Positions 34,540-45,984 of a stretch of DNA of 64,000 nt are shown in pieces. Origin of the DNA: Isoetes taiwanensis (Eukaryota; Streptophyta; Lycopodiopsida; Isoetales; Isoetaceae). Each line of letters begins with the position of its first letter. Position 1 is the stretch's first letter. The notes under the pieces were generated by a model. The model did no database searches. It saw nothing but the letters and a program-made list of their open reading frames with translations, and was not told where the DNA came from. Location: assembly GCA_021234155.1 (NCBI GenBank), contig JAJEKV010000003.1:31049166-31113165 (forward strand), read 5' to 3'. The translations under genes were made by a program, and so were the position numbers.

Positions 34540-35060
34540 GTGCAGAATACTACGTGTATACATACTTTGTGTACAAATACACAATGTATAAATACCATGT
34601 GTCAATATATAGGAACTCTATGTGGAAGTACTATGTGTATAAATACAGTGTGTACAAAATACTAGAAGTATAAATACTCTGTGTACAAACTCACAAATAC
34701 TAGAAGTAAAAATACTCTGTGTACAAACTCATAAATACTCTATGTAGAAACTCAGAATGTTTGAAAACTCTTAAGTACAAACACCATGTATAAATACCCT
34801 GTGTATAAATACCCTGTGTAGAGATACCCTGTATATAAATACCCTCTGTATAAATACCCTGTGTATAGATACCATGTGTATAAATACTTAAATGCTCTAT
34901 GTATTTGTGTCAATGTTAGTAGATAAATACTCTACGTATAAATATTGTAATTGCAAAATACCATACGTATAAATACTCTGTGAATTACTAGACTCTGTAA
35001 TTGCAAAATACTATACGTATAAATACTGTAATTGCAAAGTACTATACGTATAAATATCCT
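34540..35060. repeat. Tandem array of TGTGTATAAATACCC-like units
   Basis: Units of about 15 nt (ATAAATACCCTGTGT) are tightly repeated from 34780 to 34900, with looser copies from 34540 to 35060. This is the third array in the window with an AAATACCC core. Confidence 0.88.
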
Positions 35061-36016
35061 GTGGAATCACAACCATGTTTGTAACCACTTATATTGAAAT
35101 ATTGGTTCATCATTTATATCATTTTCACTCTCGACTCCTCATTAGGTTCAACATTTGGTTGACCGAATTTAGCCTTCCTTACTTTTTGAACATGTCTAGC
35201 AAATTAGGACCAAGAAGGCAAGTTGTTTTCCGCTTTCTTTGTCCCTTCATCATGGTTTATGGAGTAGACCAGAACAATCAAATAAGAAGTTTCTACATAT
35301 ACAAAAAAAATATCAGCTATCTGCTATTTTACTATTTAATTATCTGCTGTTTAACGGATACAAAACTGTACTTTTAAGCAGACCAAAGAAACACAAATTT
35401 AACACAAAATTTAATGGGCAAACTTCAACACAGAATCAAATATCTGAGGTTCTGCAAATACCTGAGGTTCTGCAGGAGCGTGCCTTTTTTAGACCCACAA
35501 CAATAGTTATGAATACCATTTTCGTTCTTAGCAAGCATGCATTTAATAAATGACTACGCACAAACTTAACATTTCAATTGAATATTTTGTGGATGGATTA
35601 AAGGTTGTTGTTCAAGATCTGCTTTAAGCAATCAAATGTAGCAGTTAAAAAGTAAAACTACAAGGATATACCTTAATGATTCAAAAGAAACATGTAGACG
35701 AACAATGAGATGGATCTGGACAGAGCTACAGGGCCATCATGGAAGAATCCGCATATGAGCGTCCTCCACGTCAAGCCCTAGCATGAACTGCGCCCATCCG
35801 AAGGAATCACACGTCTCGCGCCAAAATTTCCCTTTCTCTGTTTCCAAACATTCGTTTTCTCACAAGTTCGTTCCGGCGCTCCGTTCTTCCCGGCGCTCCG
35901 TCTTCCATTCTTCCGTTCGTATTCTCACAGGTTCCTTCCGGCAGCCCGTTCTTCCCGGCGCCCCCCTTTCTGCTAGCGTCTGTTCTTGTCTTTTTGCTGC
36001 TTCAATCCCTTTCCAG
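35061..36016. other. No intact gene; 5' region of the zinc-finger pseudogene
   Basis: AT-rich sequence to about 35780, then a Ser/Arg-rich open stretch continuous with the zinc-finger frame. It contains short repeats (GGCGCTCCGT, CGTTCTTCC) at 35870-35960. The natural start is more likely ATG 36017 than 35783. Confidence 0.4.
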
Positions 36017-37392
36017 ATGGCGCAGAGTCTTGAAACCTCGCTGGGCGAGAACTTCCAGGTTGAATCCGATGCAAATTCGGCTTTTGTGTTCCCTGTGAAC
36101 AATCCCTTGCAAGAAGAGGCTCTTGATTCGGAGGTGGACTCCCCTCCTGGTAAGGCTTTTGTGGTTGAGGGTTTTGGGACAGCTGCAGTCGCAGATGTGG
36201 AGCCGGAACTGGATTCTGTTCGTGCTAAGCTTATTGTGCAAGCTTCCCGTGTATTCCCACATATCTGGGGGGTCGCAGATGCCTGCGAAAATTCTGTTCC
36301 AGTGCCTCCCGAACCCAAATTACAGGATGTTGATTGCAAAGATGCAGAAGCCAGCATAGAGTGCGAAATTGATTTATGCAGCGATGTCGTGGATAACCCT
36401 CCCTGGGAAAATCCCGGAAACATGGAAGAAGTTCCCAATTGGAAATTCGATGCGGGTGATGGTCGGTGGTACTGCCAATTCAACAACTGTGATCGAAGTT
36501 ACTCCAAGAAGTGGGATTTGGAAATCCACAGGTTAGCCAAGCACAACATGACCGGGGATTACAAGCTGCCAGCAACAAATCGGGGAAGGAAACCCAATGC
36601 CCCTGAGTTAGCCAAGAAGAAGAGGGATTTTGAAATGGTGAAGCTGCAGCGGAGTGTAGATGAGGATTACCTCTGGCATCACAACCTGAGACGGATTTTG
36701 GCAAGGGCCAGGCGCAGGGCCGAAGCCATGGCAGAGGAGCAAATAGAGCGTGGGATTCTCAAACTGGCCCACAAGGCTGCTTGGGTAATTCAGCAGGTGG
36801 AGATAAGGCGGATGGTGGAGGAGAGTTTGGAGGATTAGAAGAGGGCAGCGATAAGAAATAACATTGCTAGAAGGTTCAATGTTACTGTTGAAGAGTTAAG
36901 AGCCGACATGTCTTTGGCTAGAGAGCAGGAATAGCTCGACCGAGATGATTTTAGTATGGAAGCTGCAGAAGCAGAAGGGAAATTTGCATCCCCCCCCCAA
37001 GAAAGCATGCCCGGTCAGTAGCCTTCCGAAAACACCGAGGAAAAAGAGGGGTGCAAATAAAACAGAGGATTGCATAGCTCCTAATCACATTGTTTTTGAG
37101 ACGTCCAGCTACATTCAGGGTCTGCGCGATGCTATTCAAACAGCTGGTATTCCAGACCCCTCTGCTTCGTCGGAAGAGGAAGGGACAATTATTGAGATTC
37201 CCATGATGCATAGACTGGAGGCCACATTTCTTGATTCTGTTTTTGCTTACCAATTAGGCCTTGTTTCCAGGAATTGGACCTGTAATTTTACCTTCAAGTA
37301 TCCACTAACAATCTGCAGCACAGCAATTCGGGTAGGGAAGAAATCGGCAGCATCTGAATTTCGGATCTATGCCAGTTTTGCCCAGGATTTCA
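36017..37392 (+). pseudogene. C2H2 zinc-finger protein gene, disrupted
   Basis: From ATG 36017 (MAQSLETSLGENF) the frame runs 273 codons. One TFIIIA-type finger, CQFNNCDRSYSKKWDLEIH with the second His in HRLAKH, fits C-x4-C-x12-H-x4-H. NRGRKPNAPELAKKKRDFEM and a coiled, Arg-rich segment follow. A TAG at 36836-36838 interrupts a frame that continues sensibly (KRAAIRNNIARRFNVTVEEL) to a second TAG near 36932. A run of C at 36991-37000 shifts the frame into PKTPRKKRGANKTEDC, then SSYIQGLRDAIQTAGIPDPS and ASEFRIYASFAQDFMTRIQ. Helitron-derived sequence starts at about 37393, so the 3' end is cut. It was probably a DNA-binding protein. It may be a captured or host gene broken by the Helitron. Confidence 0.62.
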
Positions 37393-37586
37393 TGACTCGT
37401 ATACAGTCAGTCTTAGTACATTTGATTAACGCCTTTTGCATCATATCTTTGATAGGCTGTCTCTAGCTAATTTACACGGGCTCCCCGATGATGAAATAAA
37501 CAAAATTGTTAATCGTCGAAAATACGACCGAGAATTTCAAGCCCGAAAAAAATTGAAAGGCGCTACTGTAAAAACGAAGGAGTGAC
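37393..37586 (+). repeat. Extra copy of the Helitron N-terminal exon
   Basis: An intron remnant (GTCTTAGTACATTTGATT) and acceptor TTTGATAG lead into a stretch encoding DEINKIVNRRKYDREFQARK. It is parallel to DLEGLSENEVNKILNRRKYQ in the main Helitron (38026 onward). It ends in TGA just 9 nt before the main Helitron start codon, so it is a tandem partial duplication. Confidence 0.7.
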
Positions 37587-37594
37587 AGATCTCT

Positions 37595-39281
37595 ATGGGT
37601 ACAGATGTTGAACCTTCCAGGTACAAATTATAAATTTTAATGCTTTGGAACCCACTAATATATTCTAACTGTATGTTTGAATACAATTTCCAGAATTGAA
37701 GCATTCTATGATCCTAACATGGGACAAGAACGTAACCAAGAATCATCGGGCATAAAAAAGAGAGGCCGTCCAAGGTGAGTACAAATGCTATATGAATTTA
37801 TATCTATAAGAGTAGTGAATTAGTTATACTTAGAATAAGTTCGTTATATTCATTTATTGGTGATGTCATAATTAATCTTTTAAATTCTATGTATTATATC
37901 ATTTAGTAGAAGCACTTCATCTCGATTTTTACGACCTACTAAGACTATCAACCCGAATCATATATAGATCATATAGTGAATCTTATCCTTTTCCATTAAC
38001 ACCACCCTCATCGTATCTTTCATAGGCTATCTTCAGCTGATCTAGAAGGCCTTTCTGAGAATGAGGTAAACAAAATCCTCAATCGTCGAAAGTACCAGCG
38101 AGAATATAAAGCTCGAAAGAGACTAAAAAACACTGCCACCTTAGACGTAGATCGAACATCGCCATGCTCAGTAGATCGTTCCATGGAGGTTATATCGAAT
38201 ATAACCTCCATGGAACCAAGTGATAAAAATACAGCAGCCATCAGTCTTGAAATAACAAATTGTAACACTGCGAGCCGTCACTGGCAAAAGCAAATTGCTA
38301 TGATGAAACAAGACATGAAACCTGCGGGGCATGAACCATTGAAGTGGACAAAAAAATGCACCGTATGCCACATTGACTTGCTCGACTCTGAAAATGTATT
38401 ATTCTGCTGCAACAACGGACCTCGTTTACTTCCACCCCTTGAACCACTGCCCCGAACCTTACAAGATCTTTATTCAATGCCCAAATTTTCTGATAGTTCA
38501 CGTATTGTGAACAACTTATTTTGTTTCACAGCCCTTGGTGTCGACGGCGATTTCATGGACTTAAAAATGCCATCATCAGTCGCAATCATGGGCCGCACAT
38601 ACCACCGACTCCTATTTGCAGGCGCACCCACTAGCACACTTCACTGGTACATATATGATAGTGCAATGAGATATACCATGGCCGCCAATATGGAGGTGCC
38701 ATCCACATGGATTACGCAAGTTGCTGCAACTCTAGATACTATCAATCCATATATCAGACAATTGAAAACAATAAAAGAATTACGTCCCGCACCTACAAGA
38801 TTTACCCTGGCAAAATCCTCCACATCAGATGAAATAGCTGCTATCGTACATGCTAATAACTCCGTCACCATAAAACCTAGAACCGCAATAGTTTGGATGC
38901 AGCACGACCACGACCATGACCCAGTGTTCTTGAGCATTCTTGACCCTACATATGAGCCACTTCAGTACCCACTGTTTTTTTCCACATGGATCACTAGGAT
39001 GGCATCCACACAACGACGAAAACATGTCCCAAATAGATTGGTACCGAACTAGACTACTCCACGAACCTCGCTTTTCGCAGCTAGGTAGATTATGCGGCGA
39101 GTACCTGGTTGACATGTATTCAAGAGTCGAAGAAGAGCGCCTCAATTATATCGTAACTGAGGGCTACCGACGAAACTTCACACAACATGAAGACGACTTC
39201 ACGACGACGATCCCGATGCCCATTACAAAACTCTACCAGCATCCTTTCTGGGCTCTAGACGATGGTGTGCCATTCAATTAG
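37595..39281 (+). pseudogene. Helitron ORF: basic N-terminus and Helitron-like N domain
   Basis: Exons 37595-37620 (MGTDVEPS), 37694-37774 (ending KKRGRPR, an AT-hook-like box) and 38026 onward join in frame across two GT-AG introns. Exon 3 has the basic NRRKYQREYKARKRLK and the zinc ligands CTVCHIDLL...LFCC. It then runs through NNLFCFTALGVDGDFMDLKM, the usual Helitron N region. A T7 run near 38978-38984 shifts the frame. The protein continues as FFPHGSLGWHPHNDENMSQI, GRLCGEYLVDMYSRVEEER and ends at TAG 39279. An in-frame TGA and further shifts follow, so it is not translatable as one protein. Confidence 0.88.
38179..38215. repeat. Perfect 17-bp hairpin inside the Helitron coding exon
   Basis: TTCCATGGAGGTTATAT (38179-38195), loop CGA and its exact complement (38199-38215). 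It lies in the linker between the basic region and the zinc ligands, and the frame stays open across it. Confidence 0.95.
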
Positions 39282-40285
39282 CAGATGCCCTCGCACTCGC
39301 AAGAGTTAAGGGAAGACCCAGCTTCTTTATAACCATGACAACGAATCCGATGTGGCCAGAAATAAAACACAAATTATATCCTGGCCAAAATGCATCTGAC
39401 AATCCCACGGTCGTCGTTCGGGCATGCCACGAAAGAGTCCAATATACAAAGAATATCATTCGAAAATATCTTGAACCCATATCCTACATGATGCACGTCA
39501 TCGAATTCCAAAAGAGGGGATTACCCCATGCACACATGGTTGTAAAGACAGAGCATGAGATTCCAATAGACATGATCGATAGTTTAATCTCTGCAGAACT
39601 ACCAGAAGACCCCATACTAAGAGCACAGGTGGAAAAATACATGATCCATAGACATACAAAATGCTGCCTCAAAGAAAATAATAGATGCTGCTACAAATAC
39701 CCAAAGCCAATAAACCCAACAACGTACACCGATGAAAAGGGATACGTACAATATAGATGACGAACTGAAGCAGACGTAAATGTTGTTCCATATATGCCTT
39801 TTTTACTCAGAGAAATGGACTGCCACGTCTATGCAGACGTCGCATCGACCGTGCACATCTTTGCATACCTTTATGGCTACATATACAAAGGCTTCGACAC
39901 AACTCGCTTCCACATCGACTCCGCCAAACATACTCCCACACAACCTGTCACAACAAACAACAATGACCAAAATCACGCAAGAAACGAAATCCAAGACTAC
40001 CTCTCTACGCGCTACCTATCCTCCATGGAAGCAACATGGAGAATTATGTCTTATCACATGACTGAAAAGCACCCTTCTGTCAAATGCCTTCCCTTGCATC
40101 TAGAGGGACAAAACAGACATTATTTAAGAACCACATTGATAGACCCTGGAATCTCCCTAACAGTACACCTCTACCACATACAAACCAGACACCATCCTCA
40201 AACCAACCGACCACCTGGAGAAAAAACGCACAGGGATAACCCAAAATATCATCCACAAGAGAACAAGAGGACAACTAATTTGTAG
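39282..40285 (+). pseudogene. Helitron ORF: Rep (HUH endonuclease) domain
   Basis: After a frame change the protein reads ADALALARVKGRPSFFITMT and TTNPMWPEIKHKLYPGQN. The two-His HUH box is VIEFQKRGLPHAHMVV. One TGA (about 39758) interrupts YR|RTEADVNVVPYMPFLL in the same frame. The two catalytic tyrosines fall in FAYLYGYIYKG (Y-x3-Y-x2-K). EIQDYLSTRYLSSMEATWRI then matches the post-Rep linker. The nuclease core residues are all present despite the stop. Confidence 0.92.
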
Positions 40286-41573
40286 GATACGTCTATTACT
40301 TCCAAAACTCGGAGAACCATTCTATCTAAGACTAATCGTACTCCACAAAGCAGCACGATCCTGGGACGAACTCAAGAGCCACGACCAACAACAATACAAG
40401 ACGTACCAAGAAACTGCTCAAGCCATTGGACTGAATGCACCAGCAACTGAAGCAATCATGGTAATGCAAGAAGAAATCTCGTGTCTACAGACCCCATCGC
40501 AATTGCAGTTCCTATTTGCACTCCTAATACTAGATTCCGGACCAGCACTTCAGCTATGGCAGACATTTCAAGACCACATGATAGCCGACTTTTTATAACA
40601 ATATCCAGGAAACCAACCAGCTGTCATCAATGAAACCCTCATCGCCATCAACAACATCCTAATCCAACATGGCACCAACACTGAAGCCTTCGGCTTGCCC
40701 GTACAAAACATCCCATCCAAAGAAATACAGAATGAACTCGGAAAATTCCCCGCCCACGAAGAGTACCTTATAAAGAGCTCAACTATGTCGCAGACCATGA
40801 ACAGAAACCAGACCTCAATCTACACGTATATATGCGAACTTATCAACAACAGCAGTTGTCCATCCCCAATCTTCGTATATGGAAAAGCAGGAACCGGAAA
40901 AACATACGTCCTGAACGCCATCTGCCTCTACATACGAGGACTAAACCAAATAATCTTACCATGTGCCACCACATCATTAGCATCACTACAGTACCCCACT
41001 GGAAGAACTGCGCACTCCCTATTTCAAATACCTGTTGTCGAAAACAATATCGGAATTCACTCCCTACTCGATCCACATTCTCCAAGGGCTGCGTTGATCA
41101 ACACCGCAACAGTAATTATATGGGACGAGTTTCCCATGGCAAACAGAGCAGTCATAGAAGCAGTCGATATCCTCTTGCAAAACATAACAGGCATAAATAG
41201 CCCATTCGGAGGAAATTTATTCATAGCAGCCGGGGATTTCAGACAGATCGCCCCCATCGTTAAACGAGGAGGGAAAATAGCAACAATAAATGCATCCATC
41301 ATATCCTCACACTTGTGGAAACACTTCAAAGTCCTAGAGCTCAACGAACCAGTGAGGAACGCAGCCGACCCAGACCTCATACAATTCGTCGATGACATTA
41401 GAGAAGGCCGCCTGCTCAATGACATTCTTGGAAGACTACAAACAACAACAAAACATCATCTCAAGGCAAGTGAAGTGGCTTTCCTATTGAGCGTTCCAAA
41501 AACATCGAGTACAACAGTAGAGTACTAACAATGAATGGCCAAAAATATATCAAAGCCAAACATGTATAAGACC
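40286..41573 (+). pseudogene. Helitron ORF: PIF1-like helicase
   Basis: A frame from about 40270 gives PKLGEPFYLRLIVLHKAARS, then reaches a stop near 40598. From 40600 the domain reads FVYGKAGTGKTYVLNAICLY (Walker A), IIWDEFPMANRAVIEAVDI (Walker B), FGGNLFIAAGDFRQIAPI (motif III) and SSHLWKHFKVLELNEPVR (motif IV). After 41467 the sequence shifts frame and shows EYNSRVLTMNGQKYIKAKHV, which resembles motif V. It then ends, and motif VI is missing. Confidence 0.9.
41423..41467. repeat. 45-bp exact direct repeat, copy 1 (in helicase)
   Basis: Starts CATTCTTGGAAGACTACAAA and is identical to 42404-42448, 981 bp downstream. This copy lies in helicase coding sequence and is probably the parent. Confidence 0.95.
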
Positions 41574-41709
41574 TCGAAACTAGACAATCATCGAGGGTCT
41601 TAATAAGAAAAATATAAAGCCACACAGACTCAAAGTCCGAAATCTTATCAACTGGACTAAAAACCTCGCCCTTTCGGGTTTTCGGGGAAAACCATGAAGA
41701 TAAAAAATG
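41567..41709 (-). other. Structured motif copy 2 (- strand)
   Basis: On the - strand GGTTTTCCCCGAAAACC is followed by CGAAAGGGCGAGGTTTTTAG. GTCC..TTTATC on one side pairs with GATAAG..GGAC on the other (outer stem, 41644-41709 with a bulge). About 42 nt further is a hairpin of TAAGACC..TCGA with TCGA.GGTCTTA (41567-41602). The GATAAG(A/C)TTTCGG edge is shared with copy 1. Confidence 0.55.
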
Positions 41710-42004
41710 GACTAAGAGCGATACAACTGATGAAGCTAAGATTTGAACCAGCAGCAATATATCGAACAATCTCCATGTGCCAGAAGACTCCACGCGCCAA
41801 AAATTGCAAGGACCATGAAAAGTCTTTGAAATTGCATCGGCATGCTCCTAAAATCATCTCAACTACAAAAAGAGAGTAAAATGACCTGGAGAATATGACT
41901 CAAGCAGAAGAGAAGAAAACTGTTAAATCTTTGTTAGCAGGCCTAAAGGATTAAAAATGACAAAGAGTATAAAAAAATCTCCAACTCTTTCAACAAGTGC
42001 CCTT

Positions 42005-42205
42005 TAGAAAAACGAAGTCCATTAATTGGGTCGGGGAAGAGCGTCCGCCTAGACAAGAAAACACATCTGCAAACTAGTGCGGGGAAGAACATCCGCCCAT
42101 GTCTAATTTACCATAAAACAAAAAGGGGTTGGGGAAGAACATCCGTCTAGCCAGGAATAATCATCTGCAAACTAGCCAGGGAAGAACATCCGCCCCTATA
42201 TTATT
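42005..42205. repeat. Tandem repeat with GGGGAAGAACATCCGCC core
   Basis: The core occurs four times (about 42033, 42081, 42134, 42180) with AACACATCTGCAAACTAG-like spacers. A related GTGCGGGGAAGAACA occurs again at 43267. Confidence 0.8.
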
Positions 42206-42370
42206 GCACCAAGAAACAAGGCTTGAATGAGGGTTGGGAGGGAGGGAAAGCTAGAAGCACAACATAGACAAAGATGGAAACGCTCAAAAAGAAGGCCGAT
42301 GAAACAAGCCCCAAACCGAATCAATAAATAGGCAAAGTGCAAGAAAAAGGTCTATTTTGCCGTCTTTCCA

Positions 42371-42408
42371 GAATGATGGTTCTATGTTTCCATAGAACCA
42401 TTGCATTC
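42371..42408. repeat. 16-bp stem hairpin with TTTC loop
   Basis: GAATG+ATGGTTCTATG, loop TTTC (42387-42390), CATAGAACCAT, a 2-nt bulge, then CATTC. It overlaps the start of the second 45-bp repeat copy. Confidence 0.92.
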
Positions 42409-42448
42409 TTGGAAGACTACAAACAACAACAAAACATCATCTCAAGGC
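42404..42448. repeat. 45-bp exact direct repeat, copy 2
   Basis: Identical to 41423-41467 in the helicase. It is not preceded or followed by helicase-like reading frame. Confidence 0.95.
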
Positions 42449-42508
42449 CGAAAGAAGAGAAACACTCCACCTCCTCATCAAAGAAATGAAAAAACCATAA
42501 GATGTTCG

Positions 42509-43974
<1,466 letters not shown>

Positions 43975-43979
43975 AGCTA

Positions 43980-44110
43980 TAAATAAATAAAGATGGGAAT
44001 CCAAAATCCACCCGGATGGAAAAAGGATATGGCATCGGAAATCCAAAATCCACGGATGGAAAAGGATATGGCATCGAAATCAAAATCCAAAAATGATGGA
44101 AAAAGGATCG
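43980..44110. repeat. Tandem repeat, about 50-bp unit
   Basis: Units with AATCCAAAATCCAC(CC)GGATGG and AAAGGATATGGCATCG occur two and a half times. Confidence 0.85.
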
Positions 44111-44141
44111 ATGATAATAATAATAATAATTTTGGGCATTA

Positions 44142-44239
44142 GTGGGCCCATTACTATTAAGGTTTTCCCGAAAACCTTTAGTGGGGTTTTTAATCGATAG
44201 TAATCGGCGTCACTAATGTAGTCGAGTCGACCACGACTC
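44142..44239 (+). other. Structured motif copy 3
   Basis: GCC-C-ATTACTAT (44146-44157) pairs with ATAGTAAT-C-GGC (44197-44208). Inside, GGTTTTCCCGAAAACC is followed by GTGGGGTTTTTAATC. After 15 nt a hairpin GAGTCG-ACCA-CGACTC spans 44224-44239. The outer stem shares almost no sequence with copy 1 but pairs in the same place. Confidence 0.6.
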
Positions 44240-44677
44240 ACGTTTTGGGTTGGGCACCACTTTGGGCACCAAGACTATGCAGAATAACTGTAAAAAAAGG
44301 AAAGGAACTAAGAGTCGGGACAGTGAGGGACCTCCGACCGACCACCAGGATAGAGCGGGTACAACCCACCGGCTGGTGTTCTATTTCCACATTCGAGTTC
44401 TGGTGCACCAAAAACTAAGGATTCATAATCGACCCACTATTAAAGGTGGGGACGATTGGAATCCACAATGTGTACTGACTCAAAGTTGTTGATAGCGAAG
44501 CATCACCGCACGCGACCCCGAAGCGAAAAAAGCGGGATCTTTGGTAATAATAGAAAAAAAGTCAGCCTTCAGAAAAGGCTACATCATAACAGCGTGATGT
44601 GCTAGTAGCGCCCTTTCAGGGAGCTCGCCCATGCTACACAAGTCCAGGGGCCTTATGGCACAATGGACATAAATGTA

Positions 44678-44702
44678 TTCTATTCTATTCTATTCTATAA
44701 TA
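44678..44702. repeat. (TTCTA)n pentanucleotide run
   Basis: About four to five TTCTA units. A shorter run recurs near 46030. Confidence 0.85.
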
Positions 44703-45250
44703 AATCACTAGGAAACCACTATAAATGTGGTTTTTTATGTCAAAATTTTTATTCCTAATAAAAACCACATAACATAGTGATTTTCATAACTAGTGTGTGG
44801 TTATTCATATTGTTTTTTTATTATAGGATGGTTTATTAAAACCGATATTGTTTTATTACATGGTTTCTCGCACCAACGGTCGTCATTCGTGGTGGTTTTC
44901 TAATGTCGAATAGTTTATTAAATCGACAGAGTTGTATAGCATGGTTTTTCAACACAATGTTAATGTGGCAATAGTTGTTTATGTTGGTTTTCTACTGTCA
45001 CAAAGTTGAAGTACTTTATGACATGCTTTTTTATACCAACTTAAATGCCATGGTGGCTATTCATGCTAGTTTTTTATTATCACGGTGTATGTTATAAAAT
45101 GGTTGTGGTTTATATCATAATTTCAATACCAAGTTAATTGTCATGGTAATTACTCATAGATATTCGCCTAAGAGGACTTGGCTATCTACAGTGATTACTC
45201 ATAAGGTACCCAAAAACAATTATCATAATTAACCACCAAACCACTATAGA
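44700..45250. repeat. AT-rich degenerate repeat with ATGGTTTT/ACCACT motifs
   Basis: Short motifs such as TGTGGTTTTTTATG, ACATGGTTT and AACCACTATA recur irregularly. A similar pattern in the opposite orientation lies at 50030-50400. No coding capacity was seen. Confidence 0.5.
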
Positions 45251-45904
45251 TATGGTCTTTTGTAATTTTTGTTTTTTTTTTAAGCATTTTGACCTTATTC
45301 AAATATCATGAAAAAAGCACAAAGGTATCTTTTGTAATTTGTCATTGTTTGGACTCTTGTAAATTGTTTTGCATCTTTAGAAAACCAACATATAATAGTG
45401 GTTTTCTAGAACTATATACAGTTTTACATTCACACTTCTTACATTAACTAGCTGAGGTTTATATGATGATCTTCTATCAGTGTTTTGAAACTATAGTCGC
45501 TACTTACTAACCATAAGATCATTTATTGCTTAAATATTAGAATCGACTACTTTTTCAATGTAATTGTGTGTAACTTGATGCATATACTTGATGCATTAGA
45601 AGATGTCAAATATAATATCCGAGTACTTTTTCTTTTGATGTGTATGTTCCCTAGCTCGGATTCATTGCTTGTGGATCCATTTACACCTGCAGATAATAAA
45701 CTGAATGCTAGTGCATTCATATAATTTATCAAGTTTGGTTCCAAGATACAATCCATGCAAATTCATATTTAGAATTATCTTTAGATGCTTTCTAATGTTG
45801 ATATCAATATAGGAGCATGCCAAACATAGATGGCTTCATTTGGATTCTTGTTGGAGACACGATTATCACACAATCATCTACGAATGTATAGTTGGTCAGC
45901 AAGC

Positions 45905-45984
45905 CTGTCACTGCTAAGGATTTTTTTCCGAAAACCCTTTTAGGCAAGGGTTTTTAATCTTGGACAACAATGAGTCTGTTGTCC
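45905..45984 (+). other. Structured motif copy 4 (weakest outer stem)
   Basis: TTTTTCCGAAAACCC, AAGGGTTTTTAATC and a perfect 8-bp hairpin GGACAACA-ATGAGTC-TGTTGTCC (45962-45984) repeat the plan of the other copies. The outer stem is poor here. The trailing TTGGGGTCC(C)AA is shared with copy 1 (17750). Confidence 0.5.

Larger units (their letters stand above)
37595..41573 (+). mobile_element. Helitron, autonomous type (Rep-helicase), decayed
   Basis: The element encodes, in order, a spliced basic N-terminus, a zinc-finger/Helitron-N region, a HUH Rep domain and a PIF1-like helicase. At least four frame breaks or stops are seen, and the helicase is lost after about motif V (near 41570). Neither a 5' TC end nor a 3' hairpin-CTRR end was found around it, so its boundaries are approximate. 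Confidence 0.9.

Noticed and set aside
41468-42403. Insertion of a ~936-bp element with a 45-bp target duplication into the helicase
   Set aside because: Helicase-like motif V sequence (EYNSRVLTMNGQKYIKAKHV) continues past the first 45-bp copy in another frame, and no helicase resumes after the second. The second copy is therefore an extra duplicate, not the far side of an insertion.
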